Part shown: positions 49,130 to 59,850 of the stretch, piece after piece
How positions within the stretch are numbered: the first letter of the stretch is position 1
Layout of the letters: each line of letters starts with the position of its first letter
DNA from: Polytrichum commune
Lineage: Eukaryota > Streptophyta > Polytrichopsida > Polytrichales > Polytrichaceae
Assembly (NCBI GenBank): GCA_950295325.1
Contig: OX485804.1
Coordinates: forward strand, 36,630,429-36,694,428
Reading direction: 5' to 3'
DNA: 64,000 nucleotides
The notes under the pieces: model-generated
Seen by the model: only the letters and a program-made list of their open reading frames with translations
Databases searched by the model: none
What the model was told of the DNA's origin: nothing
Translations under genes and position numbers: made by a program

Positions 49130-50734
49130 CCGAGAGATCGCAACAATTGGCAACACTAGGGTGTCGACCCCCGAAGAGAAAATGTCCCCGGGCGGACATT
49201 GAGGGAGTCACACAACAAGTAAGCAAGTGATTGGGGTGATTAATGAAGCGTGTTGACGAGTTGACCCGGAGGAGGAAGAATGAACGAAGATGATGAAGGA
49301 GAAAAATAGGTGGCCGCAGCAGGGGGCTTTTATTAAGGTTAGAGGGGGTTGGGTGGGCAGGTGGAACCGCTGCTTACACTCTCCCCCCCCCCCCCCCCCC
49401 CACAAACCCAACTGCCAGCTCCGCACCCGCGCCCCCGCGCCCCCGCCCCCACGCCACCCTTTTTCTTCCCCTTCCCCGTCCTCTCTCCAAACGCAGCTTC
49501 ACTGCTTCCACCTCCCTTCATGTATCCCATTTCGCTCTCCAGCTTCAAGCTCTCTGTCTGCGTTCCTCGGAGTATCCATCACCTAATTCGAGTCCGCACC
49601 TCCTCCTCTTCTTCTTCTTCTTCTCCGTCGTCATATCCCCCTGGCCACGCCTTCTGCGCGCTTTGCATGCCAGCAGTATAGTACTATCAGCACACTTGAG
49701 TGATCGATTCATGAGTAGCAGCAGCTGCAGTTAAGGAAGTAAGGGAGTTACGGGAACGCAGAGGCATCGGGAACGAATAAGCCACACTAGGGGTAGGGGC
49801 GGGGGGCAAACCTCACTGGTTACTGTTGTTTCGGTAACCTTACATTGTGCGCGGGGAGCTTAGGCGTGAGGAGGACTCTGTTACTAGGAGTAGTGTTCAG
49901 AAACCTTTGGCGCGCTATTTTTCAGGTGTAGTAGTGAAGGAGGAGGAGGAGGAGGAGTTGCATGTGGCTACTGGTTAATGATGTGCGTAGGTCGGTAGCG
50001 GCGCCGCTTGCTGTTGATGTGGTTTCGACCTGCGAGGTGACGCTAGGGGGACTGTCCCCGGGAGTTCTGCATGTTGTATGTGTCGGTGATGATGAATGTG
50101 GAGGGAGCTGAGTCGAAACTCTTGTAATGATGTCAACCAAGCTTAAGAGGAGCAGCGGGAGTTGCAGCGGTTTAAAATCGTTTCATGTCTTGTAGGGAGT
50201 TTGTTACGTGTCATATTGTGGCGGAAAGGAGGCGAAGAAGAAGAAGAAGAAGCTGTGCGCTGCATGTGTTGCGAGGTTCGCGAGGAGTGCTACTGTGATG
50301 TAATCGCCCATTGAATAGTGCTTCACTTCTGTGGCACACCGAGAAATCCAGCTGCCGGCTTCCGGACAGCAGCAGCTTGTTGCATGCGGTCTGTCAGGTG
50401 AGGTTGTCTTATAACTGTGAAGGTAGACTACTTCGGATTGGGAAAGAAATATGAAGTGTCAACTGCAGCTATAGCGATCTGTGAACAGTAGCGCGAAGGT
50501 ACATCCTTACAGGCTTTACGGCGCTATACTCTTTGAAGATATGCAAGTAGTATTCGGCGGAAGACAATTATAGAGATTCAAGTTGTTGTAAAGGGATCTG
50601 CAGCTGGGAACTCTGGAAGCTTGGAAGGGCGGAGGAGGAGCATTCTCATCAGCACGCTGGAGGACTTTTCGGCAGTCCGGATTTGCTTCCAGCACCTGGA
50701 ATCTTGGACATCTCGAGCCTGCAGGAGGTCCAAG
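49130..50734 (+). promoter_or_regulatory. GPAT upstream region and probable 5' leader
   Basis: This 1.6-kb stretch is visibly richer in GC and CpG than the flanking repeats and contains no long convincing ORF. It carries a 19-base C run (49383-49401), pyrimidine-rich CTT/CCT tracts near 49600, a GGA run near 49937 and a GAA run near 50235. No clear TATA box was found, so the transcription start is unknown. If the leader is long it holds short upstream ORFs: ATG at 50451 (8 codons with stop) and ATG at 50541 (11 codons with stop), both out of frame with the main start. Treat as regulatory by position, not by a proven motif. Confidence 0.5.
49383..49401 (+). repeat. Run of 19 C upstream of GPAT
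   Basis: A homopolymer of 19 C in a pyrimidine-rich segment 1.3 kb before the GPAT start codon. Its length is likely to vary and may be affected by sequencing error. Confidence 0.85.
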
Positions 50735-52642
50735 ATGGACACACCTGCGGTGGCTAACATCTTCTGTCCGGAGCCTTTTGCCGAGGTCGACAAATGCAAC
50801 GTACATGGGCGCGATACGCAAACCGTGGTCTCGGACTTAGACGGCACCCTGCTCAGGTCACGGAGCTCCTTCCCGTACTTCATGCTGGTCGCCTTTGAGG
50901 CGGGGAGTCCTCTAAGATCGATCATCCTGCTGCTGGTCTCCCCTATCGTCTGGCTCATATATCATTTCTTCTCCGAGGCGGTGGGAATCAAGATTCTCAT
51001 CTTCGTGTCTTTCGCTGGCCTCAAGGCATCGGTAATCGAGTCTGTCGCCCGAGGCGTTTTGCCTAAATTTTACCTGGAAGACATGCATTCGACGTCCTAC
51101 AGGGTGTTTATATCGTGCGGCAAGCGGTACGTTGTTACGGCTAATCCACGAATCATGGTGGAGCCGTTTCTGAAGGATTACCTCGGTGTGGAAGCGGTAA
51201 TGGGAACGGAGATTCAACTCACAAGCGGTGGCTACGCGACGGGCTTTGTGACTTTTCCGGGCGTACTCGTTGGCGAAAACAAGGAGAGAGCTGTGAAGAA
51301 ATATTTCGGAGATGACCTCCCTGATCTTGGCCTTGGCGATCGCGTCAGCGATTATCCCTTCATGAGCCTTTGCAAGGTATACATCGTGACTGTCCACATT
51401 TTCTTAGTCTTCGATTCCGCTTGTGCTTCCTGAACCAAGAAACTTAACACGAAACTAGATTATGCATGGTGATCGTCCACGCTTTCTGACTCTTCGATTT
51501 CGCGTGTGCTTCCTAAACCGAGAAATGTGACACGGATATGGTTTTCTGCATGGTACATATACATGATAATTTTCCACACTTTCTGACTCTTCGATTCCGC
51601 GTGTGCTTTCTAAACCGATCAATTTTTAAACACAGAAATCAGTTTTCGCCGAACACAACATGCAAATTACTTTGTGCGGCAACTTCTTTCGACGCTGTCG
51701 TCTGGTCACAGATACTGGACTAAATTTAGAATTGTCATGCTACAGGAAGCATACTTCGTGCCGAGCTACAGATCTGTGGAGGCTGTTCCGAAGAGCGACT
51801 ATTTGAAGCCCCTGATATTCCACGACGGACGGCTTGTCTGTCGACCTACCCCCTTAATGTCGCTTGTGGTGATTCTGTGGACGCCAATCGGTTTGATTTT
51901 GGCCATAATACGGATGTCCATTGGCATTATGTTACCGATGTGGTGGGCCTTGCCTCTGGAAGCTGTGTTAGGAGTGAGCGTTCGCGTGAAAGGTATCCCT
52001 CCAACGTGCCCGATTAGCAGCGGTAAACGTGGAGTACTGTTCGTTTGCTCTCATCGTACTCTTTTGGATCCAATTTTCCTGTCCATCGCCGTTCGGAGAA
52101 GAGTAACTGCCGTGACTTACAGCATCAGCCGACTGTCCGAAGTGTTGTCTCCCATCCGCACGGTGCGATTGACGAGGTGTAGAAACACCGATGCAAGCAC
52201 CATGGCGAAGCTTCTGGAGGAAGGAGATCTCGTTGTCTGCCCCGAAGGCACCACTTGCCGGGAGCCCTTCCTTCTAAGGTTCAGCTCCTTATTTGCCGAG
52301 CTCGCCGACCAGATTGTGCCAGTGACGATGAACATTAAGATTACTATGTTCCACGGCACCACCGCACGAGGGTGGAAGGGAATGGACCCATTCTTCTTCT
52401 TTATGAATCCTAGCCCCAAGTATGAAGTGACATTCTTGGACCAGCTTCCATTCGAGCTCACATGCAACGGCGGGAAAACGAGTCACGAGGTCGCAAACTA
52501 CATTCAACGTGTATTGGCTACTTCACTCGGGTTCCAATGCACTAACCTCACGCGGAAAGATAAGTACCGAGTTCTGGCGGGCAACGATGGAATTGTTCCT
52601 GATCATAATGTGAAGAGGGCGAGGCTCAATGGATGCCAGTGA
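50735..52642 (+). CDS. GPAT: Glycerol-3-phosphate acyltransferase, plant cutin-type GPAT (two exons)
   Basis: Exons are 50735-51376 and 51746-52642, joined in phase 0 through a GT...AG intron, giving about 512 residues, the usual length for land-plant GPATs. The N-terminal half is a HAD-like phosphatase domain: motif [17 protein letters not shown] (near residue 34) and motif [15 protein letters not shown] end exon 1, so both Asp pairs look intact, as in the GPAT4/6/8 group and unlike GPAT5/7. The C-terminal half is a PlsC acyltransferase with the HX4D box ([11 protein letters not shown]), the [14 protein letters not shown] block and the family tail [14 protein letters not shown]. Two hydrophobic stretches in each half suggest ER membrane insertion. 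Family members transfer acyl groups from acyl-CoA to sn-2 of glycerol-3-phosphate, and those with an active phosphatase yield 2-monoacylglycerol for cutin. The start is the first in-frame ATG after an in-frame TGA at 50534; it has A at -3 and G at +4. The exact subgroup is inferred. Confidence 0.95.
51377..51745 (+). other. GPAT intron containing a three-unit degenerate repeat
   Basis: The 369-bp intron begins GTATAC directly after the AAG codon of MSLCK and ends CTACAG before the GAA of EAYFVP. Joining the two restores the conserved MSLCKEAYFVP block, so both boundaries are well supported. Inside are three imperfect tandem units starting near 51392, 51475 and 51572. Each carries TCCACNNTTTCT, a CTTCGATT(T/C)CGC(G/T)TGTGCTT block and (C/T)TAAACCGA or a near variant. 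The spacings are 83 and 97 bp. Confidence 0.9.
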
Positions 52643-53300
52643 TGGCGTTGCGACAAGTGAGTGAGTAGAGCAAAAGGCGAGCAGCCGGGGGAAAGATATT
52701 ATAATGTGCTGCCGGAGGACCGCAATTTTCCCCCAATTTGCGAGGCAGTTGGCGAAAAACTGCGGTCCACGGCCACCACCCCCGGTATAAATTACCTGCC
52801 TCGTGATGCTTGCGAAGGGCTGTATGGAGTGCAGGCAATGAGTCCAGATTCCACTTAATTAAAGGATTCTGCGGGAGGGGAAAAAATTTCTTATATCGAT
52901 TTGATATTGTCACTTATTCGGCGCCTCTCTAGTAAGGCTGTCGACCAATCTTTGCCTTTCGTGGTTACCATCACGTCACCATGGCTTCATTTGTTATCAC
53001 CGCGGGCGTCTCAACCGGGATATATTTAAAACTCCCTCTCCAGCAGCAGCAGCAGAGGCACTGACTTCCTTCCTTAGCAAATGAAGAGAATGTTAACAAG
53101 ATTTTAGTTCGGGTTTGTTCCAGGGAGATCAGAATTCACTCTCCGTAAACTCACCGCCCTGATGAATTTGACCTAAGCCGCCGGGGCAGGGTCCAACACG
53201 TTGTAAATGTAGAATGTTTGCACGCCACAAGAGCGGTTGGTTTGTAATCTGTATTGCTGTAACTCTTGATTCTTCAGAGATATTTATTCTCAAATGTCCG
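52643..53300 (+). other. GPAT 3' flank / probable 3' UTR
   Basis: This follows the TGA of the acyltransferase gene. It remains GC-rich for about 300 bp, then becomes T-rich with several TGTAA motifs near 53198-53260, which resemble plant far-upstream and near-upstream polyadenylation elements. No AATAAA at a convincing place was seen, so the poly(A) site is not fixed. A CT microsatellite follows near 53310-53330. Confidence 0.4.
52940..53080 (+). promoter_or_regulatory. Promoter-like block downstream of GPAT
   Basis: Within 140 bp there is a CCAAT motif (about 52945), an ACGT core in CACGTCACC (about 52972), a strong TATA-like TATATTTAAA (about 53022) and a pyrimidine patch CTCCCTCTCC, followed by a CAG run. 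The order and spacing resemble a plant core promoter. The only ORF just after it is nine codons including the stop (ATG at 53081). It may drive a non-coding RNA, be a relic, or be chance sequence in the GPAT 3' UTR. Confidence 0.25.
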
Positions 53301-53779
53301 TCGTGCATCTCTCTCTCTCTATCTCTCTCCCCTTAAAAAGTCTTCTTCCGCCCCTGAAGCACTTGGCAAGAGCCAAGTGTACAAATCATCAGATGTAGTA
53401 ATTGCATGTTTATGATGATATTAACTGCGTCCCCTAAGTACTGAGGATTTTAGGCATGCTTGAGGATTTTCGCGGCAGGGCAAGGGGAGCCAATTTCCTC
53501 AGCCCTGCACATGTGGAGTAAATGCTTCCGGTCGTGTTCTGGCAAGGGCAGGAGTACATTGTCTCATCACCATTGCGAAAGGCTTAATAGTAACAACAGG
53601 ATGCATGTGGGCAGAGGAGAAGTTAATGTGCGGCAGTACACCCACTGGCACCAGCTCTTTCATCAACCCCCCAACTTCCAATTCCTCAGCCAACATGTCA
53701 GCTTTTGCTGTCATCAATGCCGCCCAAATCATCATCAGCGCGGCACATGAAAAGAGTCATGAATTCAGTACACCCTCTC

Positions 53780-56700
53780 TCTCAACTAGTCAATGTGATC
53801 CAATCCTCCCCCCCAACCCCACCCCACCCCATGCAACTTCGTCTGCAAATTGTTAAATCCGTCCCTCACGTAATCATACACCACCCCCTTTCTCACTAGT
53901 ACAATTCCTAGAACCAAGTCTCAATTTGAGAAAGGTCGATATTGAGCCGCATCATATTTGTGCCATTGGTGTCGTGTGGGGAATTGCCTCTTGAAGTTGC
54001 TGCATTAATGGCATGATTCCTCACCTCCAAAGCCCACTCTCAATGGCCTTGTTTATTTCAACATTAACACGGTCATACTGACAACACGTGAAGAGAACCA
54101 CCTGTAAATTCAAAGCAGATGGAACCATCAGTCTATTTCCATACCCTGAGTTTATGAGAATTAACACAAAGTCCCCGAAGTTTCCTTAATGTTGAAATTA
54201 TCATATGCAAAGAGTGGTGCAGGGCTATTAAAAATTGGCTTTCTAACTTAATATATATCATGCCAAGATGGGTGGGCCAAACTAACCTTGCATAGGCCGA
54301 TCCATAGTTTAGGACAATGACTCCTATGCGCAGATCCTATTTTAGATCTTAAAATTTATTAAGAGTTGGGTGGGAAGAGGTAGTCCCAAAAATTTCATCC
54401 AACTTTCAAAATAAGCCTTGATACACAACGAGCTAACGTGCTCTTTAATAAATAAAAATTCTCAAAGAAGGACCAAACTCACGATGTTGTCCTTCTTTGA
54501 GGGACTTTATGGATAACTCTAACGTGATCCAACCTTACCATGGCAATGTCATCCTCAAACCCATGTCCCTCCCTTGTAATCACCATGCACTAGTACAAAT
54601 CCTATAAACCCATCCTTGACACATACAATGTCCTAATTACCATCGATTTGAGGAGGGTTTCTAGATGTTGAGCCACGTCATATTTGTGTATACGGAGTTG
54701 TGTGGGCAATTACCTCTTGATATTACTGCACTAATTGCTTGATTCCCCATCTTCAAACCCACACTCTCAATGGTCTTGTTTCCTTGTAATATTAACATAT
54801 ATATCCTCTTAACATGGAATATTGGAGGTGAGGAATTCATGCCATTAATATAGAATGCTTATATAACACATCCTTGACATGAATATGTCCTCTTAAGTAG
54901 TCTCAATTTGAACAAGGTACATACTAAGCCATGTCAAGTTTATAGTTTGTGTCAATTCGGATATTTGGCAAATGCTTTTTTGAAGTGGTGCACTAATGGC
55001 ATGATTCCTCAACTTTAATTGCTCACAATCCCGGGGGTGGACTCTTCATTCATGTACAAACTAATGTAAGTGTCAACAAGGGTATTATTTGAGTCATTAG
55101 GGTACATACCACAACACCATAGCTGGTTCATGCAAAAGTAATTCTCAAAAAAAAAAAAACCCTGTAAAAAACTGGAAAATATGAGCCCAATCAAACAAAT
55201 AAGTGAAAATTTATACATGTGAAGGCAATTTTGTTGACCAAACCTACTTCAATGTTGGCAACAATGCTCCCGACCTGACCCAACCCGCTTCAATGCTGAC
55301 AACAATGCTTTCGTCCCGACCCGACCCACTTCAACGTTGGCAACAACGCTCCCGTCCCTGAGTGGCTTCGGGAAAACGACTACCTAGTCCCAACTATAGG
55401 AGAGAGAGGAAATTTCAAATTTTATATTTTTAGCTAAGGAACCTTATTTTTCAAAAAAAAAATTGTTTTGAGGTGCATGAACCAGGTATGGTGCTACGGT
55501 AGTATACATAAGGGAGAGATATTAATTTTCAATAGTGTGTACATTGAAAAAGCTATTAAAATCTTCAAAGTAAGGATAGATGTACAAAAAGGGGCCTTAA
55601 GGTTTAGAGATTTTTTTGACAATAAACGTGTTAGTTTCATGTACTTGACATTTTCATTCATTGGTGTCATATGGTAATAGTCCTCAACGGCTCCCTTGTC
55701 CATTGTTGTGAGGGTTTGTATTTGGGTTATAGGACAAGCTAGAGGCTCTTGGAGTGCTCATGGGCTCCCTTGAGTTTTGCTATCCATATTGTGGCTTTAG
55801 TATAAATACATGAGTCCATTTTCTAGCTAGTTGTTAGCACGTATGCATTTATTTTTCTTTATGAATTTCTCGTATATAGGGGATTTCATTTCAAGGTGAC
55901 CCATGCATGTCATTTAAGTTTCCAATGAAGATTCCACCCTCCAGAATCCACCCTCCAGAACCCACAATCCCAATACTCTTGTTTACCGAAACCATTAACA
56001 TGGCTATTTTTTGAAGCTAATCTATTGAATCCAACCTTGCCATGCCAATTTCATCCTCAAACCTATGTCCCCCTCACTTCATCACCATTTCAACCCTTAC
56101 TAGGTAGTAGAAAACCTATAACACATCTTTGACATGAACATGTCCTCCTGACTAGTCTCCAAGGTAGAAATAGTGCCAAGCCATATTGGTGTGAGTAGAG
56201 TCGTTATTGGGAAATGGTTCTTGAAGTTGGTACACTAATGGAATGATTCCTCACCTTCAATGCTCTTAATTTCAATACTCTTGTTTAAACTATATTACAA
56301 GTGAATCTAGACTTATTTATGAGTTTTGAACAAAATGAAATTTCATATGTGCACTTTTCTCGGTGGACCTTATGATAGAAATGACAAGAAGTACTCTTAA
56401 ATGTGGATTGCATCTCTTGTTGTAGCATGTGTTTGTGGCATGCAGATTGTGTCGTTTGTGAAAAATTGGGGAAAAAATACACATCTAACTGGAACATTTG
56501 ATGATATTGCTTCTCAAAGTACGTATGATTAGGATTTTGATTGAGTCCTTTTAGTTTCTTCCCTTCAAATAATTTGTTGTGCAATGTGCATGTCTCAACT
56601 ATGCAAAAAATACTCTCCAATTCCTTAATAATTTTGGACAAGTCTTTTCTCCATATTTACTTAAATCATGGTTTTTATCTAAAATATTAACATGGTAATC

Positions 56701-57065
56701 CTTTAATCTAATCAATGTGATTCAACCTTGCCATGGGAAGTACATGTTTAAACCCATGCCCCCCCCCCCCAACGTCATCACCATCCCAACTCATACAACA
56801 CATCATTGACATGAACAATGTCCTCATGAGTCCTAACTGATCTCAATTTGAGCAAAGTATATATACAAGTCATATTGATGTCAATAAGGTTGTGTGGGAA
56901 TTACATCTTGAAGTTGGTGCATGACTGGCATGATTCCTCACCTTTAAACAACCCACACTATCAACAATCTTGTTTACTTAGAGCATCAACATAGTTTTTC
57001 TTAACACAAGTCAATGTGGTCCAACCTTATCATGGCAACTTCATCCTCAAACCCGCTTAGTGCAA
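53780..57065. repeat. Degenerate tandem array downstream of GPAT
   Basis: Blocks of the form GTGATCCAACCTTACCATGG ... TCATCCTCAAACCCATGTCC recur near 53788, 54525, 56023, 56716 and 57008, and blocks with TTGAAGTTGGTGCA(C/T)TAATGG, CATGATTCCTCACCT and CAATACTCTTGTTTA recur near 53990, 54720, 54985, 56230 and 56915. At least five partial units can be aligned by eye. One is interrupted by the MITE at 55032-55962. No coding content is visible. Confidence 0.6.
55032..55962. mobile_element. Non-autonomous DNA element, G-run TIR (copy 4, inverted)
   Basis: The left end GGGGGTGGACTCTTCATTCA pairs with CCAATGAAGATTCCACCCT; the last 14 bases TCCACCCTCCAGAA are duplicated at the right end. CACAATCC flanks both sides exactly. 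It interrupts one unit of the tandem array at 53.8-57.1 kb. Length is 931 bp, with an internal CCCGACC-rich insertion near 55260-55360 not seen in the other copies. Confidence 0.8.
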
Positions 57066-58189
57066 CATTTTGTTCCTCCTCATCATATATAAGGTAGACA
57101 CACCCAATTCCAAGGGGGCTACATGATTCCAAACTCTAGGGAACAAAATTTTAAAATAGACTCGTGGAGTTCCCAAAGTAGTGAACTACTGAAAGGGAGG
57201 TCTCGGAGTTAGGTGGACCCCATCTTTATGATGAGAATCTAGAAGCAAGTACATGACAGTGGGAAGTAGCCATCGTTATTCTCTATGAATGGGTACGCTA
57301 CTTGAAATCTAATACGGGTACCTAGCAGATCACCTTGAACTTTCATAACTAATTCATATCATGTCCAAAAAGAAAAAGAAATTGTAGATTTAATTTTTTT
57401 CTTCTTGATTTAAAGTTAAATTTCTTGAAGAAACCTATAGTTCTCTAAATACCAAAATTGCTAAAATTGCACAAGGTGCAACCCTCTATAATGCGTCTAC
57501 CTTAACTATCACAATTCCATTTTGGTTCCTCGTCACCTTTCAAGCTCACACTCAACAAAATGTATTTAGTTGAAACATGAACTTGGCCAACATATGAGAA
57601 TGTTTGCTCTTAAGAATGGACACCCAAAAAGTGTGTTTGAGATGAGATTGGACTATATGCTCAAAATGTTATCTTAATTGCTACATGTTAAGTTGTTAAA
57701 ATATTTGAAATGGCCTATATATTTGTGGTCGCTTCTACATGAAGAGAATCTTTCCTTTGACCCACTATGAATTTGGCATGTCAACTCCGCTTTAAAACTT
57801 GAACCGACGATCTTTGTAATTCGCAATCACTAACCAGGCGAGACAATTCTTATATCAATCCAACTATCAATGTTTGGTTTTGGATTTGGAAAAGCCCACA
57901 CATTGAGGCCACAATAAGGTAGATGGAGTCTTAAATAATTTTTTTTTTCTGACTAGGCCCACTTTTCCTAGGATATGCAGCACGCAATTACATAGTGACA
58001 CGTTTTCTGAACCAAACCCCACGACTTGATCGGTATGTGGTTCAACGAGGATCAAAGAGCAAACATCACAAAGACACATGTCGACAGAGATTGGACTACG
58101 TCCTCAAATATTGAGAACTACTCTACACTCAATACGAACACAATTGGGAGGACCTATGCACCCATGCACTTCCGATAACCATAACTAAG
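57066..58189. other. Unannotated stretch
   Basis: GGACAC-C-AAAAGTGTGTTTGAGATGAGATTGGACTA-type words near 57615 recur near 58070 and 48865, so part is a dispersed repeat. Nothing coding recognised. Confidence 0.3.
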
Positions 58190-58720
58190 TCACGCGAGGT
58201 GCGATTTCAATCCGGTTTTTGCTGCAGATGTTTCATCGTAACCGAAGAAGAACACGCACATACCGTATACGTATACATTTGCGGTGCCGCATTGAAGGCG
58301 GCCGCTACGTACGGAGTTAAGTAAGAGAACGGGGGGAGATAAGATACTTAAGGTGGGTTGCTTTCGTTGATTGAGGTGATTTTGAACCGCACCATGTGGG
58401 ATCCATCAATCAAGAACGAATGAATGCTTTGAAGACATGGAGGTGTCTCGGCAGTAGGGCGTCAGACTTGGGGGGTTGAGTGACCGGTGGTAAATGAAAG
58501 TAGGGGTCATTTTGGAGAGGAGATGACACACCAATTGGCACATTAAATGACCCATTTGGCCTGCAAGCCTGCTTATTGCTCGAGCACTCAATCACACTGC
58601 CACTACTCAACAGCCCTCATCAAGGGGGCTGCCCGCCGCCATTAAGGCCACCACCGGGCCCGGTGACCTGAAATCGGCTTCTCCAAATTTAGGGTTCGAT
58701 TGGACGACGTCCTGAAAAGC
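58190..58720. other. CpG-rich, gene-free patch
   Basis: This stretch keeps many CpG dinucleotides, including GCGGCCGC near 58300 and CCGGGCCCGG near 58655, while its surroundings are CpG-poor. No ORF with recognisable content was found. It ends at a PIF-type MITE. Confidence 0.4.
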
Positions 58721-58723
58721 TTA

Positions 58724-59226
58724 GGGCCACTTCACCCACGAGCCAAGAGCCGTGACCGTGAGGTTGTGAGAGCCCAAAAGAAAGTGTCCAAAGGCCGTCC
58801 CAAGGCACCTCCAAGATCATGTAGTGTGGTCACGGGTCCTCGAGTGTAGTGTTGAGTCGTATGTGACCGGGCCCTCAACCAATTGTTATTCCAATGATTT
58901 TCTATTCATGCGGGTCCTCACACATGATAGAATAGAATAAATGAATGGTTGATTGTGAGTGTTCGGAGTGCTGTGGTCTCCTGGTTTAGTGTTAGGCTTA
59001 CCTCCAAGAGGTGGTTTTTGAGAATAGTCCAAGTGACCATGAAACATGATCCATTTGATGTCAAGTAGGAATCCACGTAGACTTTACATCCATCTTGCAT
59101 TCACATACTTTGTTGGTCCCTCAAGCGTAGTGTGAAGCGAACTTGGACCGGCTCTGCCTTTTCCACCAATGAGAGTGCTTGAAGTGTAATGGTCATGGGC
59201 ACATAGTCTCATGTGTGAAGTGGCCC
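58724..59226. mobile_element. PIF/Harbinger-type MITE with clear TTA TSD
   Basis: GGGCCACTTCACCCACGAGC at the left is mirrored by CATGTGTGAAGTGGCCC at the right; TTA flanks both (58721 and 59227). At 503 bp it is the best-preserved copy of the family. Confidence 0.8.
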
Positions 59227-59229
59227 TTA

Positions 59230-59710
59230 CGCCCACTTTACTACACTAGAGCTTAAGGACCCTTGACTAGTGATATACAAATTACGTGATTGATCGAGAA
59301 GCTGGAGATGGTATGAGTTCACTTTGCATGGTAATCTTGAATGGCATGAGGGACCAATGAACTTCGAATGGATGAAGTATCTACATGGCAACAAGTGGAT
59401 AATGTTTCATGATTTATCGAATATTGCATCAGGCCCATTAAAAAGACGTGGGTCTAAGGTAAAACTAGGGATAGTGGCAATCAATTAAATTGTCATCGGT
59501 TCTTAGAAATATTATGTTGCCATGTTGGAGATCCGAACACGAACATATGTTTTGGTCCCTCAATATGGTCCACTTTCATTTTACAATATGTTTGATGGCC
59601 TGCCAATTCTAAAATTGGATTCCTATTTTCCATGGTACGACCATTGGATGATTTTCCAAGGCACTTAGATTTTCATGGTCATGGTTCTTGGTCAATGTGT
59701 ACAACGGCCC
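59230..59710. mobile_element. Adjacent divergent PIF-type MITE
   Basis: It abuts the preceding element. The left end is GCCCACTTTACTACACTAG and the right end GTGTACAACGGCCCC. The interior is the reverse complement of 2829-3308 with many changes (for example GGTCCCTCAATATGGTCCAC). Both ends are worn, so the boundaries are approximate. Confidence 0.55.
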
Positions 59711-59714
59711 CATG

Positions 59715-59850
59715 AGGTGGTTTAACATTGGGATCCATGTCCAAGAAACTCCGGAACCAAGCAGTCCTATTGGTCAAGATTACAAGTTTGGACCCAATAG
59801 AATTTACACTAAGGTTAGAGTCTAAAGTGTGAACGAATAATAGTGTCCTT
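59715..59850. mobile_element. Fragment of the GGGTTTACA MITE family
   Basis: GGTTTAACATTGGGATCCAT at the left and ATAGAATTTACACTAAGG at 59800-59817 recall the ends and interior of the 44391 element. It is too worn to delimit. Confidence 0.3.

Noticed and set aside
49290..49681. Proline-rich plus and glycine-rich minus ORFs upstream of GPAT
   Set aside because: They arise from the C-run and CT-rich tracts, are low complexity and have no support.
50621..50734. Upstream in-frame extension of the GPAT ORF
   Set aside because: It begins at TTG, not ATG; there is no in-frame ATG between the TGA at 50534 and 50735, and the family N-terminus fits the 50735 start.
50516..51397. Long minus-strand ORFs over GPAT exon 1
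   Set aside because: They are shadows of the real plus-strand exon in a GC-rich region and show no domain.
53499..53735. A 78-codon minus ORF (AALMTAKADMLAEELEVGG...)
   Set aside because: The composition looks protein-like, but no domain was recognised, the opposite strand is also open, and there is no promoter context.
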